A model generated the notes under the pieces. That model saw only the letters and a list, made by a program, of their open reading frames with translations. It did not search any database and was not told the DNA's origin. From the NCBI GenBank assembly GCA_025360965.1, contig JANYBC010000065.1, forward strand, positions 1 to 64,000: 64,000 bases of DNA. The letters run 5' to 3'. Below, in pieces: positions 1 through 9,638 of the stretch. The translations under genes and the position numbers were made by a program. The number at the start of each line of letters is the position of its first letter. Position 1 is the first letter of the stretch. The DNA comes from Anaeromyxobacter sp. GTDB taxonomy: Bacteria > Myxococcota > Myxococcia > Myxococcales > Anaeromyxobacteraceae.

Positions 1-74
1 AGCCGCGTCAGCCTCTCGTCCATCACCGGCGCCAACGCCTCAAACTTCATTCGGATCCTGTCCACGGAGTTCAT
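1..74 (-). mobile_element. 5' end of an ISAzo13-like transposase gene (partial)
   Basis: An ATG at 74-72 opens a frame on the minus strand that runs off the left edge after 24 codons. The visible peptide contains MKFEALAPVMDERLTR. This resembles the start of ISAzo13-family transposases, which typically begin with a basic residue, FxxLxPxLDER and then a WAAAEA block that would lie outside the window. The 63 bases between this ATG and the pump stop codon at 138 include an A/T-richer stretch (near 119-129) that may hold the terminal inverted repeat. The assignment rests on about 20 residues, so it is tentative. Confidence 0.5.
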
Positions 75-137
75 TACACTCCGGAACGCTCCTCCCCGGC
101 TCCCATTCCCGCGCCCTCACTTATTTACCCGCGAGCC

Positions 138-3100
138 CTAACCGGCGCTCCGGCCCGACGCAGCGGACCGCGCTGCCGCCCGGCGGGCCACCGTCCCCTC
201 CACCACGGCGTAGAGGACGGGCAGCACGAAGAGAGTGAGGGCGGTGGCCGAGACCAGGCCGCCGATGACCACGATGGCGAGCGGCCGCTGGGTCTCGGCG
301 CCGATGGCGCGGGAGAGGGCCGCAGGCAGCAGGCCGAGCGCCGCCAGCAGGGCCGTCATGATCACGGCCCGGAGCCGGGCGCGCGCCCCCGCCACCACCG
401 CCTCGTCGATGCCCTCTCCGGCCCTGCGCCGGGCCTCGACCTCGGAGAGCAGCAGCACGCCGTTCAGCACCGCCTGGCCGATCAGCGCGATGAAGCCGAC
501 CGCCGCCGAGACCGAGAGGTTGGTGCGGGTCAGGAAGAGCGCCACCACTCCGCCGATCAGGGCGAAGGGGATGTTGGCCAGGATCAGCACCGAGGCGCGA
601 AGGTGGCCGAAGGCCTTGAGCAGCAGCAGGAAGATCAGCAGTACCGAGAGGGGGATGACGATGGCCAGCCGCCGCATGGCCCGCTGCTGGTTCACGAACT
701 CGCCGCCCCAGGTGAGGGCGAAGCCGTCGGGGAGGGTCACCGCCCTGGCCACCGCGGCCTGGGCCTCGGCCACGAAGCTGCCCAGGTCGCGGCCCCGCAC
801 GTTCATCTTGATCCCGACGTAGCGCTGGTTGGCCTCGCGGTTGATGGCGGCCCGCCCCTGCCCGATGCGGACGTCGGCCAGCTCGGAGAGCGGGATGGGG
901 GCGCCGTCGGGCGTGGGGACCGCCAGGTCGCGGATGGCGTCGAGCTGCTTCCGGTAGGCCCCCGGGAAGCGCACCGAGACGTCGAAGTGGCGCTCCCCCT
1001 CCCAGAGCTGGGTGGCGGTCTTGCCGCCCAGGGCGGTCTCGATGGCCTCGTCCACGTCGGCCACCGAGATGCCGTAGCGGGCGATCTTCTGGCGGTCGAT
1101 GGCGATCTGCACCTGCGGCAGCTGGCCGGCCTGGATCACCGCCAGGTCGGCCACGCCGGCGACGCCGCCGATGGCGCGGGCCACCTGCTCGGAGAGCTGG
1201 TCGAGCCGGCCCAGGTCGTCGCCGTAGAGCTTCACGGCCACCTGCCCCTTGATGCCGCTGATCCCCTCCTCGACGTTGTCCTTGATGGGCTGGGAGAAGT
1301 TCCAGGCGATGCCGGGCAGGCGGCGCAGCCGGGCGTCCATGGCCTCCACCAGCGCGTCCTTGGAGTGGGCGGTGGTCCAGGTCTCCTCGGGCTTCAGGTC
1401 CACGAAGATCTGCAGGCTGGAGACCGGGGCGGGATCGGTGCCGTCCTCCGGCCGCCCCAGCTGCGCCACCACCGTCTTCACCTCGGGGAACTCCCGCAGC
1501 GCCGCGCGCACCCGCGGCACCATCCGCTGCGCCTCCTCCAGGGAGATCGAGGCCGGCAGCGTGGCCGTCACCCAGAGCGCCCCCTCGTCCAGTTCGGGCA
1601 GGAACTCGGAGCCGAGCGCCGTAGCCAGCGCCAGAGCGCCGGCCAGGGCGGCGGCGGCGCCGGCCAGCACCGCCCGCCGGTGCGACATGGCCCAGCGCAG
1701 CGCCGGGGCGTAGGCCCGCTCGGTGGCGGCCACCACCGGCGAGACCCGCTCCTTCTCGCGGCCCAGCAGCAGCGCCGAGAGGACCGGCACCAGCGTCAGC
1801 GACAGCAGCAGCGCCCCCACCAGCGCGCTGGCCACGGTGTTGGCCATGGGGGCGAAGATCCGCCCCTCGACCCGCTCCAGCGTGAAGATGGGCAGGTAGG
1901 CCACGATGATGATGCCGAGCGAGAACAGCGTGGGACGGGCCACCTCCTGCACGGCCCGCCGCACCACCCCCTGCACCGGCTCGTCGGGGGCCTCGTGGCG
2001 CCGCCGGAAGATGTTCTCCACGATCACCACCGCGCCGTCCACGATGATGCCGAAGTCCACCGCGCCGAGGCTGAGCAGGTTGGCCGACATGTGGCGCAGC
2101 TTCAGGTAGAGGAAGCTGGCCAGCAGCGAGAGCGGGATCACCGACGCCACCACCAGCGCGCCACGCCAGGAGACCAGGGAGACCAGCACCACCACCGTGA
2201 CCAGCGCCGCCCCCTCCAGCAGGTTGCGCAGCACCGTCCTCAGGGTGTGGTCCACCAGGGTGGTCCGGTCGGAGTAGGGGACGACGCGGACGCCCTTGGG
2301 AAGCACCCCGGCGTTGAGCTCGGCCACCTTGCGGTGGACGGCGTCGAGCACGCGGGCCGGGTTCTCGCCCTTGCGCAGCAGCACGATCCCCTCGACCACC
2401 TCGTCCTCGCGGTCGCGGCTCACCTGCCCGCGGCGCGGCACGGCGCCGATGGAGACGCGGGCCAGGTCCCCGACCGTGAGCGGGGTGCCGCCCTTGGCCG
2501 ACACCACCACGTTGCGCACGTCCTCGAGCGAGCCGAGGTAGCCGAGCCCGCGGATCACCATCTCCTCGGGGCCCCTCCGCAGGTAGTTGCCGCCGGCGTT
2601 GGCGTTGGAGTGGGCCAGCGCGTCGAAGACCTGGTGGAGCGTCACGCCCTGCCCCTTGAGCCGCGCCGGGTCGACCTCCACCTGGAACTGGCGCTGGAAT
2701 CCGCCGAAGGAGACCACGTCGGCCACGCCCGGCACCTGGCGGAACTGCCGCTCCAGTACCCAGTCCTGCACCTCGCGCAGCGCCATGGGGGAGCGGCCGG
2801 CCCGCGGATCGGCCTCCAGGACGTAGCGGTAGATCTCGCCGATGGGGGTGTAGAGGGGTCCCAGGCCGGGGGTCACTCCGTCCGGCACCTCCACCTGGCG
2901 GAGCCGCTCGCTCACCTGGCTGCGCGCGAAGAAGTTGTCGGTGCCGTCGGCGAAGGTGACGGTCACCACCGAGAGGCCGTAGATCGAGACCGAGCGCATC
3001 GAGGCCAGCTCGGGGGTGCCGTTCAGCTCCTTCTCGATGGGGAGCGTCACCTGGCGCTCCACCTCCTCGGGGGCGTGGCCCGGGTAGAGGGTGATGACCT

Positions 3101-3242
3101 GGACCTGGGTGTCGGTGACGTCCGGGAAGGCCTCCACCGGGAGCTCGTGGAAGGCCCAGGTGCCGGCCAGGGCGAAGGCGGTGGTGAGCAGGAGCACCGC
3201 CCACTTCTCCTCCAGCGACCAGTCGATGAGCGCGCGGAGCAT
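138..3242 (-). CDS. czcA: CzcA-type heavy-metal efflux RND pump
   Basis: Inner-membrane proton-driven RND pump (1034 aa, normal length) that exports divalent metal cations through a tripartite channel. The N-terminus has the usual first membrane helix (residues about 14-30). Two pore/porter halves and two blocks of hydrophobic helices follow. TM4 carries D396-FGIIVD402-GAVVIVE409-N, the DFGx3DGAx3VEN signature of the Zn/Co/Cd-type (HME) pumps; the Cu/Ag type CusA instead has an AxGx3D pattern. It is the last gene of a minus-strand operon after the outer membrane channel and the adaptor, with 9 bp between the adaptor stop and its ATG. Exact metal specificity cannot be read from sequence. Confidence 0.92.
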   Translation of the reverse strand: MLRALIDWSLEEKWAVLLLTTAFALAGTWAFHELPVEAFPDVTDTQVQVITLYPGHAPEEVERQVTLPIEKELNGTPELASMRSVSIYGLSVVTVTFADGTDNFFARSQVSERLRQVEVPDGVTPGLGPLYTPIGEIYRYVLEADPRAGRSPMALREVQDWVLERQFRQVPGVADVVSFGGFQRQFQVEVDPARLKGQGVTLHQVFDALAHSNANAGGNYLRRGPEEMVIRGLGYLGSLEDVRNVVVSAKGGTPLTVGDLARVSIGAVPRRGQVSRDREDEVVEGIVLLRKGENPARVLDAVHRKVAELNAGVLPKGVRVVPYSDRTTLVDHTLRTVLRNLLEGAALVTVVVLVSLVSWRGALVVASVIPLSLLASFLYLKLRHMSANLLSLGAVDFGIIVDGAVVIVENIFRRRHEAPDEPVQGVVRRAVQEVARPTLFSLGIIIVAYLPIFTLERVEGRIFAPMANTVASALVGALLLSLTLVPVLSALLLGREKERVSPVVAATERAYAPALRWAMSHRRAVLAGAAAALAGALALATALGSEFLPELDEGALWVTATLPASISLEEAQRMVPRVRAALREFPEVKTVVAQLGRPEDGTDPAPVSSLQIFVDLKPEETWTTAHSKDALVEAMDARLRRLPGIAWNFSQPIKDNVEEGISGIKGQVAVKLYGDDLGRLDQLSEQVARAIGGVAGVADLAVIQAGQLPQVQIAIDRQKIARYGISVADVDEAIETALGGKTATQLWEGERHFDVSVRFPGAYRKQLDAIRDLAVPTPDGAPIPLSELADVRIGQGRAAINREANQRYVGIKMNVRGRDLGSFVAEAQAAVARAVTLPDGFALTWGGEFVNQQRAMRRLAIVIPLSVLLIFLLLLKAFGHLRASVLILANIPFALIGGVVALFLTRTNLSVSAAVGFIALIGQAVLNGVLLLSEVEARRRAGEGIDEAVVAGARARLRAVIMTALLAALGLLPAALSRAIGAETQRPLAIVVIGGLVSATALTLFVLPVLYAVVEGTVARRAAARSAASGRSAG

Positions 3243-3251
3243 GGAGGGTCC

Positions 3252-4382
3252 TCAGGGACCTTCGATGGCGGTCTTCAGGTAGAGCGCGCCGTCGATGACC
3301 ACCTGGTCGCCGGACGCCAGCCCGGCCAGCACCCGGATCCGCCCGTCCTGCTCGGCGCCGGCCTCGATGGTCCGCTTCTGGAAGCGCCCCCCGCCCAGCG
3401 CCAACACCACGGCGCTGCTGTCCCCGTCGGAGAGCACCGCCGAGGAGGGGACGCTCAGCGACGGCGTCGCGGCGGCCGTCCCCCGGACCAGCACCCGCGC
3501 GAACATCTCCGGCTTGAGCTCCAGCTTCGAGTTGTCCACCTCGATGCGCAGCTTCACCGTCCGCGTGGCCGGGTCGACCAGCTCGCCGACATGGGTCACC
3601 GTCCCTTCCCAGGACCGGGCCGGGCTCGAGGTCACCCGCACCGTCGCCTTCTGCCCCTTGGCGACGCGCCCCAGGTCGCGCTCGTAGACGTCGGCCAGCA
3701 CCCAGAGCCTGGTCAGGTCGGCCACCGTCACCAGCGGCGTCCCGGCGTCGGGGCGCACCTCCATCCCCGGGAAGGCCGGCCGCTCCACCACCACCCCCTC
3801 GATGGGCGCACGCAGCACGAAGCGGGCGCCACGGGCCTCGGGGGCCGCCTCGTCGATCCCGAGCACCTCGAGGCGGGAGGCGGCGCGGGCCAGGGCCGCG
3901 GCCGCCTTGGTGGCGTCGGCCTCCGCCTGCTGCACGTCCTTGCCGGGCACCGCCTGCTCGGCGTAGAGCCGCTTGACCCGCTCCAGGTTCCGCCTCGCCA
4001 CCGCGAGGTCCGACTGGGTCGCCACGTGATCGGCCACGGCCGCCTGCGCGTCGGGTGAGGCGATCACCAGCAGCCCTTGCCCACGCTTCACCCGGTCGCC
4101 CGGGTGGGCCAGCAGCTCCACCACGCGCCCCGAGACCGGCGAGGAGATGCGCGAGACCCGCTCCTCGTCGAAGCCCACCTTGCCGGTGGCGGAGGTGGCG
4201 CTCGCCTCGGTGGCCAGCTCCACCGGCCCGACCTTGATGAAGTCCGGGACCTCGGAGAGCCGCAGCTCCCCTGGGGGCGCCGCGGTGGGGGCCGCCGCCG
4301 CCGGGACCTCGGGCTTCCTGGTGCAGCTCGCCAGCGCCAGCGCCAGCGCCAGCGGCACGCCCATCCGTCCCATCCGCCTCAT
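3252..4382 (-). CDS. RND efflux periplasmic adaptor lipoprotein (CzcB/CusB type)
   Basis: Membrane fusion protein (376 aa) linking the CzcA-type pump to the outer membrane channel. The chosen ATG at 4382-4380 opens a basic n-region, a hydrophobic stretch and a lipobox-like LASC with the cysteine at residue 20, so the mature protein is probably lipid anchored. A barrel-sandwich/lipoyl-like half (FDEERVSRISSPVSGRV), a central helical hairpin (about residues 110-160), the second lipoyl half (LRAPIEGVVVERP) and C-terminal beta domains follow in the usual order. The frame stays open far upstream, but that part is antisense to the channel gene and is not coding. It lies 53 bp after the channel gene. 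Confidence 0.9.
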   Translation of the reverse strand: MRRMGRMGVPLALALALASCTRKPEVPAAAAPTAAPPGELRLSEVPDFIKVGPVELATEASATSATGKVGFDEERVSRISSPVSGRVVELLAHPGDRVKRGQGLLVIASPDAQAAVADHVATQSDLAVARRNLERVKRLYAEQAVPGKDVQQAEADATKAAAALARAASRLEVLGIDEAAPEARGARFVLRAPIEGVVVERPAFPGMEVRPDAGTPLVTVADLTRLWVLADVYERDLGRVAKGQKATVRVTSSPARSWEGTVTHVGELVDPATRTVKLRIEVDNSKLELKPEMFARVLVRGTAAATPSLSVPSSAVLSDGDSSAVVLALGGGRFQKRTIEAGAEQDGRIRVLAGLASGDQVVIDGALYLKTAIEGP

Positions 4383-4435
4383 GACGCGTCCTCCAGCACC
4401 GGGTGGCCCGCGACCTTCTCCAGCTCGAAGGCCGC

Positions 4436-5752
4436 CTAGCGGAGCTCGAACTGCGTGTCGAGGTAGTCTCCGCGCAGCTCGACCCAGGTCCGCTCGGCCT
4501 CGAGGTACTCGAGGAGGCTCCGGTCGCCGGCGCGCCAGGTCTTCTCCGCCACCGCCAGCGCCCGGTCGGCCCGCTGCAGCGCCCCGCCGTCGTAGCGGGC
4601 CACCTTGTCGGCGGCGGCCCGGTAGCGGGCCAGCGCCGCGGCGACCTCGCGGGCCACCCGGGCCTGGAGGGCGGCGACGGCCCGCTCGCTCCGCTCCGCC
4701 TCGGCCGAGGCCCTGGCGATCTCGCCCTGGTTGCGGTGGAAGAGCGGGAGCGGGACCGAGAAGGTGAGGGCCAGCGAGTCGGGGTTGTCGCCGACGACGA
4801 CGGCCCTGGAGCGGGTGTAGCCGATCCCCAGCGTGACGTCGGGGACGGCCTGGGCGTCGGCGAGGCTGGCCGCGGCGCGCGCCGCCTCGGCCTGGGCGCG
4901 CGCGGCGCGGACGTCGGTCCGCTCCTCCGCGGCGCGCTGCACCAGCCGGGCCTCGTCGAGCGGCGGCGGGCGGATGGTCAGGTCGCCGCGCACCTCGACG
5001 TCGGGAGGCGAGGTCGGGCCGACCAGCGCCAGCAGCCCGGCCACGGCGCTGCGCTCGGTGGCCACCGCGTCGGCGAGATCGTTCTGCTGCTTCATGGCCT
5101 CCAGCTCGACCTTCTCGAAGTCGGCCCGGGAGATGTCCTCGGCGTCGAGCCGGGCCCTGCTGATGCGGAGGGTCTCGGCGGAGCGGCCGGTCACCTGCTC
5201 GGCGAGCAGCCGGCGGGCGCGGGCACGGACGGCCGACCAGAAGGCGGTGCGCAGCTCGAAGAGGGCGGTGCGCCGGGCGTCGGCGGTGCCAGCCACCGCG
5301 CCGGCGAGGGCGGCGCGCGCATGGGACTGCCGCTTGCCGCGCTTGCCGCCCAGCTCCAGCAGCTGGTCCACCCCGACCGAGGTGACCAGGTTCTTTGACC
5401 AGCCAGGACCGTTCCCGGTCGGTGGCGGGTTGGTGGTGATGGGGAGGTTGGCGGCGGAGAGCGAGAGGTTCGGATTGGGGATCAGCCCGGCCTGGACCAG
5501 GTCGCCGCGGGCCCCCGCCTCGGCGGCGCGGGCGTCGGCCAGCACCTGGCTGCCGCGCTCGAAGGCGGCCAGCGCGTCGGCCTCGGTCCACGGGACCGGG
5601 GCCGGGGCCGCGGCCGGCTCGGCGGCGCCGAGCAGCAGGGCGAAGGAGAGGGTGAGGAGCGGGTCCACGCCCGGTGGCCACCGCAAGGGGCGGGCCAGGC
5701 GGTGGGGCCCCGGATCCCGGGGGGTTGCGAGGGCGGAGGCGACGAGCCTCAC
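4436..5752 (-). CDS. TolC-like outer membrane efflux protein
   Basis: Outer membrane channel of the metal efflux system (438 aa from GTG at 5752, or 410 aa from GTG at 5668). Two TolC-type repeats with long amphipathic helices are visible (for example around LRTAFWSAVRARARRLLAEQ). The C-terminus ends LDTQFELR. The start is uncertain. The shorter form begins right before the hydrophobic signal segment LLTLSFALLLG. A sigma-54 promoter candidate at 5761-5776 would start transcription near 5750, at or after the longer start codon, which also favours 5668. Neither start has a clear Shine-Dalgarno. It is the first gene of the channel-adaptor-pump operon. Confidence 0.88.
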   Translation of the reverse strand: MRLVASALATPRDPGPHRLARPLRWPPGVDPLLTLSFALLLGAAEPAAAPAPVPWTEADALAAFERGSQVLADARAAEAGARGDLVQAGLIPNPNLSLSAANLPITTNPPPTGNGPGWSKNLVTSVGVDQLLELGGKRGKRQSHARAALAGAVAGTADARRTALFELRTAFWSAVRARARRLLAEQVTGRSAETLRISRARLDAEDISRADFEKVELEAMKQQNDLADAVATERSAVAGLLALVGPTSPPDVEVRGDLTIRPPPLDEARLVQRAAEERTDVRAARAQAEAARAAASLADAQAVPDVTLGIGYTRSRAVVVGDNPDSLALTFSVPLPLFHRNQGEIARASAEAERSERAVAALQARVAREVAAALARYRAAADKVARYDGGALQRADRALAVAEKTWRAGDRSLLEYLEAERTWVELRGDYLDTQFELR

Positions 5753-5760
5753 AAGGATCT

Positions 5761-5776
5761 TGCAGGGGCCAGGCCA
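5761..5776 (-). promoter_or_regulatory. Candidate sigma-54 (-24/-12) promoter for the metal efflux operon
   Basis: On the minus strand TGGCCTGGCCCCTGCA fits the sigma-54 layout TGGC...TGCA with invariant GG and GC separated by exactly 10 bases. It sits in the 39-bp gap between the sigma-54 activator gene and the efflux operon and points into the operon. The predicted transcription start is near 5750. The match to consensus is seen; its use by the adjacent regulator is inferred. Confidence 0.55.
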
Positions 5777-5791
5777 CCCCCCGCAAGGATC

Positions 5792-7185
<1,394 letters not shown>

Positions 7186-7189
<4 letters not shown>

Positions 7190-8793
7190 GCGGCACCTCG
7201 CGAGGGGAGGAGGACGCGAAAGACCATCCCTCCGCCCTGCCTGTCGACCGCCTCGATGGTTCCTCCGTGGGCCTCCACCACGCGCCGCACGATGACCAGG
7301 CCGAGCCCGGTCCCGGTCCGCTTGGTGGTGACGAACGGCTCGAAGAGCCGGTCCCGTACCTCCGGCGCCAGGCCGGCGCCGCGGTCGGCCACCTCCAGCA
7401 TGGTGAGCTCGCCGGCAGGGCGGAGCGCCAGCTCCACCACCCGCTCCCCGGCCGGCCGCGGGTCATCCAGCCCCTCGCCGAAGGCGCCGGGCCCCGTCGC
7501 CTCGATGGCGTTGCGCAGCAGGTTGACGAGGACGCCCAGCAGCTTCGGCCCGTCGGCGCAAAGCCGGACCGGTCCCGCCGGCAGGTCGAGGCGCACCGAG
7601 ACGCCGAAGTCCTCGGCCAGCTCGGTGACGGCGTTGCCGGCGTCGCGCCCCAGCCCGGCCAGGTCGAGGTCGCCCAGCACCAGCCGCGGGGTGGCGGCGA
7701 AGAGGGTCAGGTCGTCGGCCACGTCGCGGAGCCGGGAGATCTCGGCGCGAGTCCGGTGGTGCACCGACGCCAGCGCCTCCAGGCTGGCGCCGCCCCGCGC
7801 CAGGAGGTCGACGCCGACCGAGAGGCCGTTGAGGGCGTTCTTCACCTCGTGGGCGATGGCGGCGGCGGTCTTCCCCATGGCGGCCAGGCTCTGCGCCCGC
7901 GCCAGCTCCAGCTCGGCCCGCTCCAGCCGCCGGACCAGCACCGCCATCAGGGAGCCGGCGGCCACCACCAGCAGGAAGGCCACCACCACCAGCGCCACCA
8001 GCTTCCGGAACGGGACCGCCAGCTCCCCCTCCACCTCGCCGGCGGAGAGGATCAGGCGCATCCGCAAGCCGGTCGAGCCGACCTCGGCCTCGGTCACCAG
8101 CCAGCGCCTCAAGGATTCATCCTCGAGCCAGGCCTGCCCTGGGCCGGCGAGCCTGAGCGGCGGCGGCGCCTGGCCGGCCGTGACCTCGGCGACCAGGACG
8201 GAGCCCTCGCGGGGACCCGGCTCGACCAGCGCCACGGCGCCATGCTCCCGGAGCGAGCGCCGCAGGGCGGCTCCGAAGAGGTCGCGCCCGCCGCGCCCGT
8301 CGATGACCGCCACCACGGCGCCCCGGCCGGCCACCGGCGCCGCCACGTCGATCTCTCCGTCGACGACGTGGACCACGGTCCGTCCCAGGCCGCGCGCCAG
8401 GCCGACCAGCGCCGGCCCAGAGGCCCGGGGGCGGGCCTCCCGCGGCTCGGCCCAGGCCACCTCGCCGTGCTCGTCGAGCAGGACGATGGTCACCGAGAAG
8501 ACGCCGCTGTCGCGGCGTGCGGCGCGGAGCACGCGCTTCTCGGGCTCCAGCGTGCCGTCGGCCAGATCGATGTCGGCCAGCCTGGAGAGCCGCCCGATCT
8601 CCCGCTCCAGACCCTCGAGCTCATCGGAGAACTGGCGGGCGCGGGCCTCGAGCAGGAGCTGCTCCCGGTCGGCGGCGGCGGCGAGCGCCGCCTCCTGGAA
8701 CTGCCAGAGCAGGAGCGAGCCGACCAGCCCCACGCCGGCCGCGGCCAAGCCTGACAGGGCAAAGACGAGACGACCTGAGCGGGAGAACTGCAC
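7186..8793 (-). CDS. Sensor histidine kinase
   Basis: Membrane sensor kinase (535 aa) paired with the sigma-54 response regulator that overlaps its 3' end. A GTG start opens TM1 (residues about 12-31), then a periplasmic sensor region of about 230 residues, TM2 at about 265-287, a HisKA H-box AAIAHEVKNALNG with H315, an N-box (NLLRNAIEAT) and G-boxes (DRGAGLAPEV, GTGLGLVIV). The extracytoplasmic region has a coiled first part but no obvious metal-binding histidine or cysteine cluster. This differs from ZraS-type zinc sensors, so the ligand is unknown. The 138-bp region upstream separates it from a divergent gene. Confidence 0.9.
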
Positions 8794-8931
8794 ACGCCAA
8801 TCCTATGCCGATTCCGGTCACGAGGGAGGTCCGGATGCGGTCCGCCGCTCCGGGGCGGAGGCCACCCCGTTGGTGAGCGGGGGCGTTCGGCGAGGCGGGA
8901 TCCCGCGCTGCACATGCGCTAAAGTCCAGGG

Positions 8932-9255
8932 GTGAGCGTCGCCATCCGGTCCCTGGCCTGCGTGGTCTTGATGGCCGTGGCGCTCCCCGCGGTGACCGCC
9001 GGGGAGGTGGCGCGCCGACCGCTGGAGGACAACAGCTTCCTCCTCGAGGAGGCCTACAACCAGGAGGCCGGAGTGGTGCAGCAGATCGGCACCTTCCTGC
9101 GCGGCCGGGGGGGCGCCTGGGTCGCCTCCTTCACGCAGGAGTGGCCGGTCCCGGGGATCGAGCACCCGCTCAGCTACACGCTCACCTGCGGGCAGGCCGG
9201 TCCCGGCGGCGAGCGCTCGGTCTTCCTCTACCTCTCGGTGGAGGCGCCCTTCTGA
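8932..9255 (+). pseudogene. Exported protein, probably an internally deleted outer membrane barrel
   Basis: A GTG at 8932 opens a 107-codon frame. It has a signal peptide (ending near PAVTAGE) followed by NSFLLEEAYNQEAGVVQQI and FTQEWPVPG...LSYTL. From memory this resembles the N-terminus of putative transporter barrels of about 250-300 residues. After LSYTL the sequence jumps to a short tail ending SVFLYLSVEAPF, with the alternating pattern and terminal Phe of an outer membrane barrel end. The simplest reading is that the middle was lost in frame while both ends survived. It could instead be a genuinely small secreted protein. A weak GG-N10-GC element lies at 8898-8911. Divergent from the sensor kinase. 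Confidence 0.5.
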
Positions 9256-9445
9256 CCGCGTCGACCTTGTCGCGCTGGCTCCAGAGGTCGGCCTGCCTCG
9301 AGAGGTCGAACGGCTCGCTCACCGTGCAGCTGCCCGCCGGCCCCTGCAGCGCCACGCTGGTGGTGACGTCGAAGGGGACCGCCATGGTGCAGGCGGAGAG
9401 GAGCACGGGCAGGGCGAAGGCGGCTGAGCGGAGCGGGTGCCTCAT
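9182..9445 (-). pseudogene. Small lipoprotein gene, 3' truncated
   Basis: ATG at 9445 opens a clear lipoprotein signal (FALPVLLSAC, cysteine about residue 19) and a conserved-looking domain of about 45 residues containing SCTVSEPFDLSRQADLWSQ and DKVDAV. Beyond about 9256 the frame enters the antisense of the gene ending at 9255 and becomes an arginine/proline-rich tail (RRAPPPRGRG) typical of noncoding GC-rich frames. No stop appears until 9182. The 3' part therefore seems to have been removed and replaced by the neighbour's end. The mature domain may still fold if short. Function unknown; divergent from uvrC. Confidence 0.5.
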
Positions 9446-9638
9446 GACCACCCGCAGGTGCATGGCCCGTGTCGCCGGTTGACCCGGAGGTCTCCGGGGA
9501 AAGGTGAGCAGAATCACGGGATAGGGCGCGCCGGTCCGGGCGGGAGGGCGGGGTGCGGCCGGGCCCTGGGTCAGGGAGGCGCACCGGGGCCGGGCGGCAT
9601 GGAACCCGCGGCCGCTTCGCGCTATTCGAGGACTGTCG

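Noticed and set aside
121-3204. Long open frames on the strand opposite to the CzcA gene and to most other genes, some of over 1000 codons
   Set aside because: They are Arg/Pro/Gly/His/Ala-rich, have no family resemblance and mirror real genes; extreme GC removes stop codons from noncoding frames.
8898-8911. Second sigma-54 promoter for the gene at 8932
   Set aside because: GG-N10-GC spacing is present but the flanking bases match the consensus poorly and the target gene appears broken.
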